Counted from the stretch's first letter, positions 17,589 to 26,788 are shown. The stretch is 64,000 bases of DNA from Arthrobacter sp. ISL-85 (GCF_018613675.1 NZ_JAGGPQ010000024.1:1-64000); one strand, 5' to 3'. Notes: generated from the sequence alone by a model not told the origin. Numbers and translations: made by a program.

Positions 17589-18326
17589 CTACCAGGGGCG
17601 CTCCGGCCTCGTCCCATCGCTGCTGTCCAAATACTCCTCACGTTCCCGTCCACCGTTCCGCTCCCGTTCTGCCCGCCGCGCACTGTCCTGCAGCTGGTCC
17701 AGTTGGCCCTGCCGGGTGCCGCCGGCCCCGTCCGGGGACGGCTCTTCCGACGGGGCGGGCGACATGGCCGCTGGTTGCCCCACGGCGTCAAGTTTGTTGT
17801 CCAGCCGCTCCTTGGCTGCCGCCAGCCGTCCGTCCGCTCCGGCTTGTGCGTCTACCGAGAGACACCCTTCCGGCGCTTGGGTGGCTACGTCCACGGCCTC
17901 CTTGAAGAGGAGAGCGGCCGACGCAGGGTCCCCGGCTTGGAGACGCTGGTCACCCAGGCGTTCGATCACCAGGACCAAATTCACCCGCACCAGGCATTCG
18001 TCACCCGAGCCGCCGGGCACCACCTTCAACGATTGTTCGAACAGGGTCCTTGCAGCCCCGTAATCACCCGCCAGCACGGCCGCGTCACCAGCGGCGAACG
18101 GCGCCTTGTGCGGTTCCACGACGTTGGCCACTCCAAGGCCTCCGGCGGCACCGCCCACCGCGGGGGCGTTGCCGGCCTCGAAACCGGCGGCAGCGCGCTG
18201 GGCGAGGATGTCCAGGCTGAGGAGCTTGGCAGCCAAGCACAGCACCAGGAGCACCGGCACCGCGGACCACAGCAGCAGGCGCCGCCTGCGGACCCTCCTA
18301 TCTCCGGCAGGACGGCGGGTGTTCAC
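17589..18326 (-). CDS. TPR-like membrane protein of the MoxR/VWA cluster
   Basis: The 245-residue protein has an arginine-rich N-terminus (GDRRVRRRRLLLWSAVPVLL) leading into one membrane helix at about residues 16-36. The extracytoplasmic part contains a tetratricopeptide-like pair, AAVLAGDYGAARTLFEQSLK near 81-100 and RLQAGDPASAALLFKEAVDV near 128-147. The C-terminus is Gln/Arg/Glu-rich and probably disordered. TPR proteins often close MoxR-DUF58-VWA operons, as here; the gene start overlaps the end of the VWA gene. Its role is presumably scaffold or adaptor, by inference from context. Confidence 0.7.
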   Translation of the reverse strand: MNTRRPAGDRRVRRRRLLLWSAVPVLLVLCLAAKLLSLDILAQRAAAGFEAGNAPAVGGAAGGLGVANVVEPHKAPFAAGDAAVLAGDYGAARTLFEQSLKVVPGGSGDECLVRVNLVLVIERLGDQRLQAGDPASAALLFKEAVDVATQAPEGCLSVDAQAGADGRLAAAKERLDNKLDAVGQPAAMSPAPSEEPSPDGAGGTRQGQLDQLQDSARRAERERNGGREREEYLDSSDGTRPERPW

Positions 18327-19659
18327 CGAACGCCCTCCTTGCCGGTCCTGGGCGGGAGCCTGCGAAGCTGCCGGATGATGCCCGCCGCTTCCGGCAAGGC
18401 CAGCAGGAAAGCGCCGGCGGCGAAGATCCAGTAGAGCTCGGTCGCGGCCGCCAGCGAACCGACTTCATCCGCCCGTTCCGCCTTGCCGGGACGCGCTTTC
18501 TGCATCATGTCCGCCACCGGATCACCGGCTGCGCGGTGGACGTAGGGCACGCCCAGCTGGGAGGCGATGTTCCGCAGCCGGCCTTCATCGATAACGGACG
18601 ACGCATCCCGCGGCTGCCGGCCCGGGTGTCCTGCACATACTTTGCCGGTGCGGGCGCAACGTCCCCGCCGCCCGTGCCGCCGTCGTCGTCAATGCGGCCC
18701 GTGTTCTCCTTCATCCTGCCGCCTCCGGACGTGCCGTAACCCAGCACCGCTCCCCCGGCCACCAGTCCGCCGTCGACCTTTATTGGCTCCGGCTCCTTGC
18801 CACTGGTCTGTTCGCCGTCCCCGAGGTAGTACACCAGTCTGGGCCGGCCGGGCTGGCTGTCCCGGGCAGCGGCCAACCGCTCGGCGAGCACCTGACTGGC
18901 TGCGGTGATGCTGCTGCCCCTGGCATAGGCAGTCACTTGGGGTTCGATGACGTCCGTGATGGTTTCCAGGGCCAGGGTGTCGGTGCTGAGCGGCATCCGG
19001 ACGTGCGCCGTGGTGTCGAAGGTGATGACGGAAAAGCGGGCGCCGGGCAGCTGTTCGGCGATGGCTTTGATGTCCTTGCGGACGCCCTCCAGCCGTGGAG
19101 CCGCATTGCCGTAGTCTTCGGCCACCATGCTGGTGGTGGTGTCCACCACAAAGAACACGTTGAGCTCGGCGGTGGCAGCCTGCACGGAGCCGCCGGGCAG
19201 GCTGGGCCGCATGGCTGCTGCAAAGACCAGCAGGATAACGGCGCCCCTCCGCAGCCACGCCCTGCTCCGGAGGGGCCTCCGCTGCAGGCGCCACAGGATT
19301 GTGCACAGGACCAGTCCGGAAAGGAGTGCAACACCCAGCGGCAGGCCAGGTACGTCCGAAAACACGGCCCGTGGCGCGCCGTGGATCGCCGCTGTTTCGG
19401 TCTTCTCGACGCCGGTGACAATCCCGGGCACGGCGTCGGGACTGTCCAGGGCGTGGTAGGAACCGGTGCCGGCCAGTGCCAGCCGACGGCGGTGCCGGCG
19501 GAGGGCTGCCTGGTATTCCGGCAGCGCGGTGAGCCTGTCAGCGTGCGCCACCGGCCGTCGTCGTACGTTGGGCCGCCGGTTCCTGCGCAAGGCAACCCAT
19601 ACTGCCGCCCCCGCGGCAAGGGCGGCCAGTGGCAGCATCCACCAGAACATCAGCTCCAC
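18323..19659 (-). pseudogene. VWA-domain membrane protein with a single-base frameshift
   Basis: The first frame (19659 to about 18610) encodes MELMFWWMLPLAALAAGAAV, two further helices near residues 104-124 and 138-155, and a von Willebrand A domain with the metal site VDTTTSMVAEDYG at 172-184. Near 18607-18612, in CCGCGGGATG, the similarity jumps frame and continues DASSVIDEGRLRNIASQLG, then a C-terminal membrane helix and stop at 18323. One missing base explains it. VWA proteins of this type work with MoxR ATPases in metal-dependent assembly or stress complexes. It may be a real mutation or a sequencing error. Confidence 0.75.
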
Positions 19660-20117
19660 GCGCGCACCGCCTGGAAAGCTTTTGCTGCCGATGCCGTCAC
19701 GGACGGCAGCGGGCCGGGGCCGAATTCGGCGGGGTAGAGGGCTTCGATGACATCGGCTGCCGCCGGGAGCGGGTGCCGGGCCAGGTCCTGGTGCGTCATC
19801 CTGGTGGCGTCTACGCCCGTTGCGTCCCGGACGAAGCCGCGAAGCAGGAGGCTGATCTCCTGGTGGGCAGCGCGTGCATCGAGGTTGCCCGCCGCCGCCT
19901 CCCGCTCCACATCACGCATGCGCTGCAGGTACGCCGCTTTGAGGGCAGGCAGTTGCGTCAGGGCGGGTCGGGGGCCGGGGTTGGAACGCATGGCCGGGCG
20001 GGTGGTGGCCAGCACGAAGACATACCACCCTGCCACCAGGGCCAACAGCGCGGCGCCGCACCACATCCAGAGGGGGCTGTACTGCAGCGGGCCGTAGAAT
20101 GCTGGATCAGCCGGCAC
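19650..20117 (-). CDS. DUF4381-like membrane protein of MoxR cluster, 155 aa
   Basis: From a GTG at 20117 the protein reads VPADPAFYGPLQYSPLWMWC, with one membrane helix at about residues 16-37. The cytoplasmic part carries QLPALKAAYLQRMRDVEREA and HQEISLLLRGFVRDATGVDA, the pattern of DUF4381 proteins that sit between DUF58 and VWA genes. It overlaps the upstream DUF58 gene by eleven bases and the downstream VWA gene by ten, so the operon is tightly coupled. The frame continues upstream to 20372 with unconvincing sequence, so the internal GTG was chosen. The function is not known. Confidence 0.75.
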   Translation of the reverse strand: MPADPAFYGPLQYSPLWMWCGAALLALVAGWYVFVLATTRPAMRSNPGPRPALTQLPALKAAYLQRMRDVEREAAAGNLDARAAHQEISLLLRGFVRDATGVDATRMTHQDLARHPLPAAADVIEALYPAEFGPGPLPSVTASAAKAFQAVRAWS

Positions 20118-21006
20118 GCCGGTGCCTTTCCAGGAGGGCGAACAGGCCGGTGATGACGTCTCCGCTGCCCGCCACTTCCCCTTCCGTGATCCCGGCGGCG
20201 CGGAACATGGCCGCGCGGCCGGCGTCGCGCTTCGCGGCGGCTTTGGCATAGGCTGCCGCCACCGCGGCAGACGTGGCCGGCTGCCAGGCCAGGAGCGAGG
20301 AATCGGCCACGTTGTAGGAATCCGTACCGGTGTCTTGGAGGGCGGTCCGGGGGGAGGGCGCCAGCTCCGCATCCCTGACCGTGAGCCAGAGGATCTCGTG
20401 CTGGGCGCGGAGCCTGCGCAGGAGCTGCGCGGTGGCAGCGTCTGCGGCCAGTTCGTCCGCGACGACGAAGATCAGGTGGCGGCCCTTGATGTGGTGCGCC
20501 ACGTAGTCGAGCTGGGTCTGGATGCTGCTGGGCGCCCCGCCGAGGTCCGCGTGGGAGTCCACGTGCCGAAGGAGCCGTTCGAGGTGCGCTTCACCGCTCT
20601 TTGCCGGCAGTGAACGGGTGGCGGAGGAGTCACCACACACCAGGCCCACCACGTCGCCGTGCCGGTGGGCCAGGTAGCCCATGACCCCCAAGGCAAGCAC
20701 GGCGATGTCCTTCTTCACTTCCCCGGACCGTGCCTCCGCCGCCATGTTCCGTCCCGTGTCGGTAAGGAGCAGGACAGTCTGGCGGCGGACAGCCACATAC
20801 CGCCGGATCAGGGGCGAACCATGGCGCGCCGACGCTTTCCAGTCGATATCCCGGACCTCGTCGCCGGGCACGTACGCGCGCAGGTCATCGAAGTCCAGGC
20901 TGCGTCCCCTGAACACCGAACCATATTCGCCGTCGAGCATGCCGCGGGCTTTGCGGTGCGCGAAGATGGCCATCTTCGACTTCACACGCTGGAGGAGGCT
21001 GGCCAT
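20107..21006 (-). CDS. DUF58 family protein (VWA-like)
   Basis: DUF58 proteins accompany MoxR ATPases and have a VWA-like fold. The diagnostic block is present, with RSLDFDDLRAYVPGDEVRDI and DWKASARHGSPLIRRY in the first third, then a Rossmann-like VWA core with TVLLLTDTGRNMAAEARSGE. The ATG at 21006 opens MASLLQRVKSKMAIFAHRKA; it lies inside the last codons of moxR. An upstream TTG would add ten residues. There are no membrane helices, so it is probably cytoplasmic. Such proteins are thought to be MoxR clients or adaptors. Confidence 0.85.
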   Translation of the reverse strand: MASLLQRVKSKMAIFAHRKARGMLDGEYGSVFRGRSLDFDDLRAYVPGDEVRDIDWKASARHGSPLIRRYVAVRRQTVLLLTDTGRNMAAEARSGEVKKDIAVLALGVMGYLAHRHGDVVGLVCGDSSATRSLPAKSGEAHLERLLRHVDSHADLGGAPSSIQTQLDYVAHHIKGRHLIFVVADELAADAATAQLLRRLRAQHEILWLTVRDAELAPSPRTALQDTGTDSYNVADSSLLAWQPATSAAVAAAYAKAAAKRDAGRAAMFRAAGITEGEVAGSGDVITGLFALLERHRRAG

Positions 21007-21013
21007 GCGGGGG

Positions 21014-22021
21014 TCAGGGCGTCTGGACGGCGGCAACGACGGCGTCGATCACCGATTCCACTGGGACCTGCTCGGCCACCGCGTCAAAGTTCAGGATGAG
21101 CCGGTGGCGCAGCACACGGTGGGCCAGCGACCTGACATCCTCGGGGATCACATGGTCCCTGCCGTTCAGGAGCGCCACCGCGCGGGCTGCCCGGCTGAAG
21201 GCGATGCTGGCACGGGGGCTGGCGCCGAACTCGATGAATCCGGCAAGCCTGGCATCAATGTATTGGGATGCATTCCGGGTCACGTACACCAGTCCCACGA
21301 TGTAGTTGATGATGGCAGGATCGATGTAGATGCGCGTCGCCAGGTCCTGGATTTCTGTGACGGCATCCAGGGAGGCGGCAGCAGCCGGTTTCTGCTCAGG
21401 GGTATAGACGCCGGCGTCGATCCTGCGGATGATCTCGGCCTCTTCCGTGGGGCTCGGGTAGTCCAGCACGTCCTTGAGCATGAACCGGTCCATCTGTGCC
21501 TCGGGCAACTGGTACGTGCCCTCCTGCTCGATGGGGTTCTGGGTGGCCAGGACCAGGAACGGCGAGGGCAGGCGGTAGTCCTGCCCGCCGATGGACGTCT
21601 GGCGTTCCTGCATCGCTTCCAGCATGGCGCTCTGGGTCTTGGCGCTGGAACGGTTGATCTCATCCAGCAGCACGATATTGGCATGGACCGGGCCCAGCTG
21701 GGTGTGGAAGCTTCCCTTGGCGGCGTCGTAGATCTGGGTTCCCATAATGTCGCTGGGCAGCAGGTCCGGGGTGCACTGGATCCGGCGGAATTCACCGCTG
21801 ACCGCGTCCGCCAGGGTTTGCGCGGCGGTGGTCTTTGCCAGCCCCGGGACGCTCTCCAGCAGTATGTGGCCGCCGGTCAGCAGGCCCACCAGCAGCGATT
21901 CGCGCAGCCGGGACTGCCCCACCACCTTCGCATCGAAACTGCGTGAAATGTTGGCGGCCACCTGTTGCGCCCTGGCCAGCTCCGCAGGCTGGATTCTTGC
22001 GGGCACGCTGGTCGAAAGCAC
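21014..22021 (-). CDS. MoxR-family AAA+ ATPase
   Basis: The 335-residue AAA+ ATPase has Walker A ESVPGLAKTTAAQ, Walker B IVLLDEINRSSAKTQSAMLE, a sensor 1 region LVLATQNPIEQEGTYQLPEA and arginine-finger segment AQMDRFMLKDV. MoxR ATPases act as chaperone-like machines that insert metal or assemble complexes with DUF58 and VWA partners, all encoded directly downstream. The GTG at 22021 follows an AGGGGGA ribosome site by about eight bases, which favours it over the start at 22087. It heads a five-gene minus-strand operon. Confidence 0.92.
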   Translation of the reverse strand: MLSTSVPARIQPAELARAQQVAANISRSFDAKVVGQSRLRESLLVGLLTGGHILLESVPGLAKTTAAQTLADAVSGEFRRIQCTPDLLPSDIMGTQIYDAAKGSFHTQLGPVHANIVLLDEINRSSAKTQSAMLEAMQERQTSIGGQDYRLPSPFLVLATQNPIEQEGTYQLPEAQMDRFMLKDVLDYPSPTEEAEIIRRIDAGVYTPEQKPAAAASLDAVTEIQDLATRIYIDPAIINYIVGLVYVTRNASQYIDARLAGFIEFGASPRASIAFSRAARAVALLNGRDHVIPEDVRSLAHRVLRHRLILNFDAVAEQVPVESVIDAVVAAVQTP

Positions 22022-22155
22022 TGGATTCCCCCTGAAGACGGTGTTGGGCACACGGGCCGGACGTGTCCCTGCCGCCATCCTATCCAAGCCGCAGGTCCGG
22101 CGTCCGGCAATGGGGACCCCTCCCCTTGCGGCGCCTTCAGGTCTATCCTTTTGCC

Positions 22156-22353
22156 ATGATCGAGCTTCCAGCCAGCTACAAGGAATATCTCGCCGACAAG
22201 AGCCAGATGGTCATCGACACCGTCAGGCCGGTCCTGATGCAGTCCGCGGCCGAAAAGCTGCACGGCGTCCGCGTGGTCAACAACCCCACCGGCCACCAGG
22301 CACACCTGGACGACACCCTGCCCTTCGGCGTGGTGCTCGAGGACATCGACTAG
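22156..22353 (+). CDS. Hypothetical protein, 65 aa
   Basis: The frame opens MIELPASYKEYLADKSQMVI and ends with a conserved-looking TLPFGVVLEDID. It is acidic and soluble, with a helical first half and short strands in the second (LHGVRVVNNPTGHQAHLDDT). No catalytic motif is seen. It is transcribed away from moxR, and its stop overlaps by four bases the end of the convergent ABC permease gene at 22350. The start is the ATG after which codon usage becomes typical. No family name is known to me. Confidence 0.65.
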   Translation: MIELPASYKEYLADKSQMVIDTVRPVLMQSAAEKLHGVRVVNNPTGHQAHLDDTLPFGVVLEDID

Positions 22354-23180
22354 CCCCGCACAGCTCCCGCCAGGGCCAGCGAGTTCCCGGACCCGCGCGC
22401 CACGATGGCGTAAAGGGCCAGGACCGGAACCGAATAGAGGATCGAGAATGCGGCCAGCTCGCCGTAGGCCACTGCCCCGTGCTGCCCGAAGAAGCTGAAG
22501 ATCGATACTGCGGCCGGCTGCCTGCCCTCCGAGAGCAGGAGCACGAACGGGACGAAGAAGTTCCCCCAGGCCTGGATGAACACGAAGATGAACACCACCC
22601 CCAGGCCCGGGCCCATCAGCGGAAGCACGATTGAACGCAGGCCGGCCAGCCTGGAGGCGCCGTCCACCCAGGCCGCTTCCTCCAGCGCCAGCGGCACGGC
22701 ATCCATGAAGTTCCTGGTCATCCAGATCGCCATGGGCAAGCTGGTGGCGGCCAGGAACAGCACGGTGGCGGGCAGGGAATCCAGCAGCCGGAGCTGCACG
22801 AAGAGACCGTAGACCGGCACCATGATGGCTGTGATGGGCAGGCAGGTGCCGAACAGGATGCCGTACATGAAGGGCGTATTGAAGCGGGACCGGTAGCGGG
22901 ACAGCGGGTACGCGGCAAGCACGGCCGCCGCCAGCGTCACCATACCGGTACCCGCGGACAGCAGGAGGCTGTTCCACAACGGCCGGAACAGCAACTCCGG
23001 CGTGAGGACTGCGGCGAAGTTCTCCAGTCCCGGCTGCCGGGGAACCTTGACGGCGTGCCCGGCGGCCGGATCCAGGGAACTGAGGACCAGCCAGAGCAGG
23101 GGCAGCAGGAAGCAGGCGCCAATCAGCAGCAGGACAACGTCAGCCCACGTGCTGCGGGCGCGTGTGCGCCGGGCGGTCAC
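22350..23180 (-). CDS. Carbohydrate ABC transporter permease (MalG-type)
   Basis: The 276-residue protein has six predicted membrane helices beginning near WADVVLLLIGACFLLPLLWL. The binding-protein-dependent transport signature (EAA loop) is EEAAWVDGASRLAGLRSIVL at about residues 180-199, the docking site for the ATPase. It starts with a GTG that overlaps the stop of the upstream permease gene (GTGA). The frame is open much further upstream, but that part only mirrors the preceding gene. With its partner permease it forms the channel for a sugar or oligosaccharide. Confidence 0.92.
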   Translation of the reverse strand: MTARRTRARSTWADVVLLLIGACFLLPLLWLVLSSLDPAAGHAVKVPRQPGLENFAAVLTPELLFRPLWNSLLLSAGTGMVTLAAAVLAAYPLSRYRSRFNTPFMYGILFGTCLPITAIMVPVYGLFVQLRLLDSLPATVLFLAATSLPMAIWMTRNFMDAVPLALEEAAWVDGASRLAGLRSIVLPLMGPGLGVVFIFVFIQAWGNFFVPFVLLLSEGRQPAAVSIFSFFGQHGAVAYGELAAFSILYSVPVLALYAIVARGSGNSLALAGAVRG

Positions 23181-24058
23181 GGCCGCTGCTCCCGGAGCAG
23201 GCGCAGGTACGCTGCCCCGAACACGGCTCCGATGAGGATCAGGACCGTGGCGACGGCGGTGCCGTAACCGATGTCTCCGAATTTGAACGCTTCCTGGTAG
23301 GCCAGGACCGGCAACGTGGTGCTGCCGTTGGAAGGGCCGCCGGCGGTCATCACCCAGATCAGGGTGAAGACGGCCAGGGTCTGCAGCGTAACCAGCATCA
23401 GGTTTGTGGCAATGCTCCCCCGGATCACCGGCAGCGTGATGAACGCCAGCCGCTGCCAGGCGCCGGCGCCGTCCATCTGCGCGGCTTCGGTCAGCTCGGC
23501 GGGGACGCCATTGAGCGCGGCCCGGTACACCAGCATGGAGAAGGCGGTCCCGCGCCACACATTCGCCAGGACCACGGCCGCCATGGGAACAGTGTAGAGC
23601 CAGTCCGTTTCGGCCAGCCCCAGCCGGCCCAGCAACTGGTTGAGCGTCCCGTCGCGGCTGAAGAAGGCGTAGGCCGCGAACGCTGCCACGATTTCCGGCA
23701 GGACCCAGGCGGCCACGACGACGGTACCCACGGTTGCGGATACGGCCGGACGTGCGCGCCGCATCAGCACCGCAAGGGCCAGTCCCAGCACGTTCTGGCC
23801 CACGATCGCGGAACCGGCGACGAAAAGGACGGTCAGCGCCAGCGAAAGCGGGAAGACCGGGTCCTGCAGCAGGCGCTGGTAATTGTCCAGGCCCACCCAC
23901 TCCGGGTTCCTAACGTGGCGGCCGGTGAGTCCCGCGTTGGTGAGCGACGCCTGGAAGGCCCACAGCACGGGGCCGGCCAGGAACACGAGCAGGAGCACGA
24001 CGGCGGGCATGACCGGCAGGTAACGGAGCACGTGCCATGTGCGGTGGTTGGCGGGCAC
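23177..24058 (-). CDS. Carbohydrate ABC transporter permease (MalF-type)
   Basis: The 293-residue permease starts at a GTG (MPANHRTWHVLRYLPVMPAV) and has six membrane helices. The EAA loop is AELTEAAQMDGAGAWQRLAF at about residues 193-212. It is the first permease in the usual order binding protein, MalF-type, MalG-type, and begins three bases after the binding-protein gene stop. No ATPase is encoded in the cluster, so it probably uses a shared MsiK-like ATPase elsewhere, as is common in actinobacteria. The substrate is unknown. Confidence 0.92.
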   Translation of the reverse strand: MPANHRTWHVLRYLPVMPAVVLLLVFLAGPVLWAFQASLTNAGLTGRHVRNPEWVGLDNYQRLLQDPVFPLSLALTVLFVAGSAIVGQNVLGLALAVLMRRARPAVSATVGTVVVAAWVLPEIVAAFAAYAFFSRDGTLNQLLGRLGLAETDWLYTVPMAAVVLANVWRGTAFSMLVYRAALNGVPAELTEAAQMDGAGAWQRLAFITLPVIRGSIATNLMLVTLQTLAVFTLIWVMTAGGPSNGSTTLPVLAYQEAFKFGDIGYGTAVATVLILIGAVFGAAYLRLLREQRP

Positions 24059-24060
24059 CG

Positions 24061-25413
24061 CTACTTCCGGGTGGTTTTGTCGCCGCCCACAATGCCGGCC
24101 ACGGCCGCGTCATAGTCGGCCGCCGCCTCCGCGGGTGTCCTGCTGCCGGTTATCACGGCCTCGGTGGCCTCCTGCACGGCAGCGGAAATCCGTGGATAGT
24201 CGGATGTAGCGGGCCGGTACCTGGTGACCGACACCAGGCCGGAGACGTCCTTCACGAACGGGTTGGCGGACTGGTAGCCGGGGTCGGCGGCGACGTCCGT
24301 GCGGACGGCGATCTGCGAACTTGCCACGGTAAACGCCAGCGAGTTCTTCGCATTGAGGGCCGTGGTGAGGAAATTGAAAGCAAGGTCCGGCTGCTTGGTC
24401 TCGGCACCAACAGCCAACGTCCAGCCGCCGGACATGCTGACCGCGCCGGGCGCGCCCCCGTTCCGGGTGGGAAACGGGGCCACGGCCATGTCCTGCCCGT
24501 AGCCCGGCCAGGCGTAACTGCCGCCGTCCTGCCAGAACGACGGCGCATAGGACCCCTCCACGGTTGCCCCGAGTTTTGCTTTGGGGAACCATTCGCCGAA
24601 CACCTTCTTCCAGATGTTCGGGTCCAGCGCCTCGGCCGGAGGGACGGCCAGGTTCTCCCGGTACAGCGTTTGGAGGAAGGTCAGCGAATCCTTGAAGCCG
24701 GCCGAGCCAACTACCCACTTCTTCGAATCCTGGTCGTAGAGGCTGGAACCGGTGCCGTACAGAAGCTCGTAGAACCCCTGCATCACGCTTCCTTCGCCGG
24801 TGCCCTTGCCGGCGTACATGTTGAAGGGGATCACATCCGGCTGGGAGGCTTTGATCTTCCTGGCCGTGTCCAGGATGTCCTGCCAGCTGGACGGGCGCCA
24901 CGGAAGGCCGATGCCGGCAGCCTCAAAAACCTTCTTGTTGTACCAGATGGCGCGCGTGTCGGTGCCCAGCGGCACCGCGTACGTACCGCCGTCGTCCGCC
25001 TTCCCCGCTTCCTTGGCCCCCGCGTCGAACTTGTCCCAGTCCCCCCAGCCCTTCAGCCGGCTGTCCAGGTTCATGAGGTAGCCGGCGTCCACGTCGGAGC
25101 GCACCTTGAAGGTGTCTTCGTAAAAGACGTCCGGGGCGGTGGAGGGTGACCGCAGGGCCAGGGCCAGCTTGGTGCCGTAGTCGTCATCGTTGGCCTGGAT
25201 GGGCTCCAGCTCAACCGTGACGCCCTGGTTCGCTGCCTCAAACTCCTTCTTGGCGTCCTGGAACACGCTGTCCAGGGCGGTGAACGAGTCCGTCTTCTGG
25301 TAGGCCACCTTAATGGTCTTGTTTCCGCCTGCCGGATCGGCCGGCGTGCAGGCTGCGAGGACCAGGACCGAGGCGGCCACCAGGGATACTGTCTTGGATG
25401 CCCAGCGAAGCAT
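24061..25413 (-). CDS. Extracellular sugar-binding lipoprotein of ABC importer
   Basis: The 450-residue protein is a family 1 solute-binding protein. It starts MLRWASKTVSLVAASVLVLA with lipobox LAAC and lipidated C22, so it is anchored outside the membrane. The mature part has typical binding-protein features, including APDVFYEDTFKVRSDVDAGY, VPLGTDTRAIWYNKKVFEAA and MSGGWTLAVGAETKQPDLAF. It captures a carbohydrate and hands it to the two permeases downstream. It starts six bases after the stop of the ROK regulator gene, so all four genes appear to form one operon. Confidence 0.93.
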   Translation of the reverse strand: MLRWASKTVSLVAASVLVLAACTPADPAGGNKTIKVAYQKTDSFTALDSVFQDAKKEFEAANQGVTVELEPIQANDDDYGTKLALALRSPSTAPDVFYEDTFKVRSDVDAGYLMNLDSRLKGWGDWDKFDAGAKEAGKADDGGTYAVPLGTDTRAIWYNKKVFEAAGIGLPWRPSSWQDILDTARKIKASQPDVIPFNMYAGKGTGEGSVMQGFYELLYGTGSSLYDQDSKKWVVGSAGFKDSLTFLQTLYRENLAVPPAEALDPNIWKKVFGEWFPKAKLGATVEGSYAPSFWQDGGSYAWPGYGQDMAVAPFPTRNGGAPGAVSMSGGWTLAVGAETKQPDLAFNFLTTALNAKNSLAFTVASSQIAVRTDVAADPGYQSANPFVKDVSGLVSVTRYRPATSDYPRISAAVQEATEAVITGSRTPAEAAADYDAAVAGIVGGDKTTRK

Positions 25414-25419
25414 GCCCGG

Positions 25420-26670
25420 TCAGCTTTCCAGCAGGAGCCGCTGGGCGCGGGGCGCGAGCGTATGTTCAAGGACCAGCGAGGCAGCGCCGATGGCTCCCAC
25501 GTCCTCCCCCACGCCGGTACCTACAACCTCGATGGGATGAATCAGGCGGGCGGCGCTGCCGCCGTCCAGCAGCGGCGGGATCAGTTCGAGGTAACGCTGC
25601 GACAGGCAGGTCCAGAAGGGGCCGCCAAAGACCACCCGCTCAACATCCAAGGTGTTGGTGACCACCGAGACGGCCCGGGCCACAAGGACGGCGGACTTGT
25701 CCAGGATGGCGGCAGCCTGTTCATCCCCTGCGTAGGCACGGGCGCACAGCTCAGAAAAGCTCTGCTGGATTTCGGCGGCGCTCCTGGCCTGGGAGCCCTC
25801 CAGGATTCCGGCGGCCTCAGCTTCCGCCACCAGCACCTGCGGGATGCAGGAGGACTTCACGCAGCCGCGCTGGCCACAGTCGCAGGGCGGACCGTCCGGG
25901 TCCACGATGATGTGGCCGATTTCGCCTGCGTTGCCGGAGGTGCCGCGGACCACTTCATCATTCAGGACGATGCCGCAGCCGATGCCGGTACCCATGTACA
26001 TGAAGACGAAGCTGCCGGCTCCGCTGGGGCCGCCCGCCCACGTTTCCGCCACCGCGGCGCTGGTCACGTCCTTGTCCACCAGCACGGAGTAGCCGGTGGC
26101 CTTGGCCAGGGCGTCCCGCAGTTCCACCCTCTCCCACCCGGGGAGCAGCGGCGGGTCCACCACGGTTCCGTTGTCCAGGTCGATGGGGCCGGGGGCGGCC
26201 ACTCCCAGGCCTGCGATGCGGCTGCGGTCCACCCCGGAAGCATCCACGAGCTGTTCCAGTTCAGCAGCGATGGTGGCGATGACGGCGGCGGGATCGTTTC
26301 CGCCGGGGGTCTTGATCCGCGAGTGCCGTACCACCGCTCCCACGAGGTCAAGCACAACGAACGTTGTCACAGCCGGGTCCAGGTGCACCCCGAGGGCGTA
26401 CATTCCGCCGGGATTGAGGCGGAGGATGGTGCGCGGCTTGCCGGGGCCGCTGCCCTCCTTGCCCGCCTCGACGATCAGGTTCTGGTCCAGCAGGCGGCGG
26501 GAGATGTTGGAGATGGTCTGGGGCGACAGGCCTACGATCTGGGCGAGTTCCACCCGGCTTAGTCCGCCGGACGTCCTGCGGATTGCGTCGAGGATGACGG
26601 TGAGGTTGAAGTCCCCCATCCTGGGCAAGTTGGTTCCGCGCCTCGGAGAGGATTGGCGGATCTCAGACAC
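25420..26670 (-). CDS. ROK-family transcriptional regulator
   Basis: The 416-residue protein has an N-terminal winged helix-turn-helix (SRVELAQIVGLSPQTISNIS) and a C-terminal sugar-kinase-like domain. The ROK signature region includes GTGIGCGIVLNDEVVRGTSG and the zinc motif CDCGQRGC with upstream histidine in GEIGHIIVD. Such proteins repress sugar uptake genes and are relieved by a sugar or sugar phosphate. It is the first gene of the ABC importer operon, so it probably autoregulates the set. The GTG at 26670 has an AGGGGAAA ribosome site; the frame upstream of it looks non-coding. Confidence 0.9.
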   Translation of the reverse strand: MSEIRQSSPRRGTNLPRMGDFNLTVILDAIRRTSGGLSRVELAQIVGLSPQTISNISRRLLDQNLIVEAGKEGSGPGKPRTILRLNPGGMYALGVHLDPAVTTFVVLDLVGAVVRHSRIKTPGGNDPAAVIATIAAELEQLVDASGVDRSRIAGLGVAAPGPIDLDNGTVVDPPLLPGWERVELRDALAKATGYSVLVDKDVTSAAVAETWAGGPSGAGSFVFMYMGTGIGCGIVLNDEVVRGTSGNAGEIGHIIVDPDGPPCDCGQRGCVKSSCIPQVLVAEAEAAGILEGSQARSAAEIQQSFSELCARAYAGDEQAAAILDKSAVLVARAVSVVTNTLDVERVVFGGPFWTCLSQRYLELIPPLLDGGSAARLIHPIEVVGTGVGEDVGAIGAASLVLEHTLAPRAQRLLLES

Positions 26671-26788
26671 TGTTTCCCCTAAACATCTTCGGCTACCTGG
26701 CGGTGGTGATGCTTTGAATCGTACTTTAAGCGTGCGCCCCCGCCCACCTGTACCGGCAGCGGCGCGGCGCGGGATGTCTTTCCCCTGG

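Noticed and set aside
22350-23900. A long minus-strand frame that would make a 516-residue permease
   Set aside because: The real permease starts at the GTG at 23180 that overlaps the previous stop; the upstream part lies out of frame over the neighbouring permease gene.
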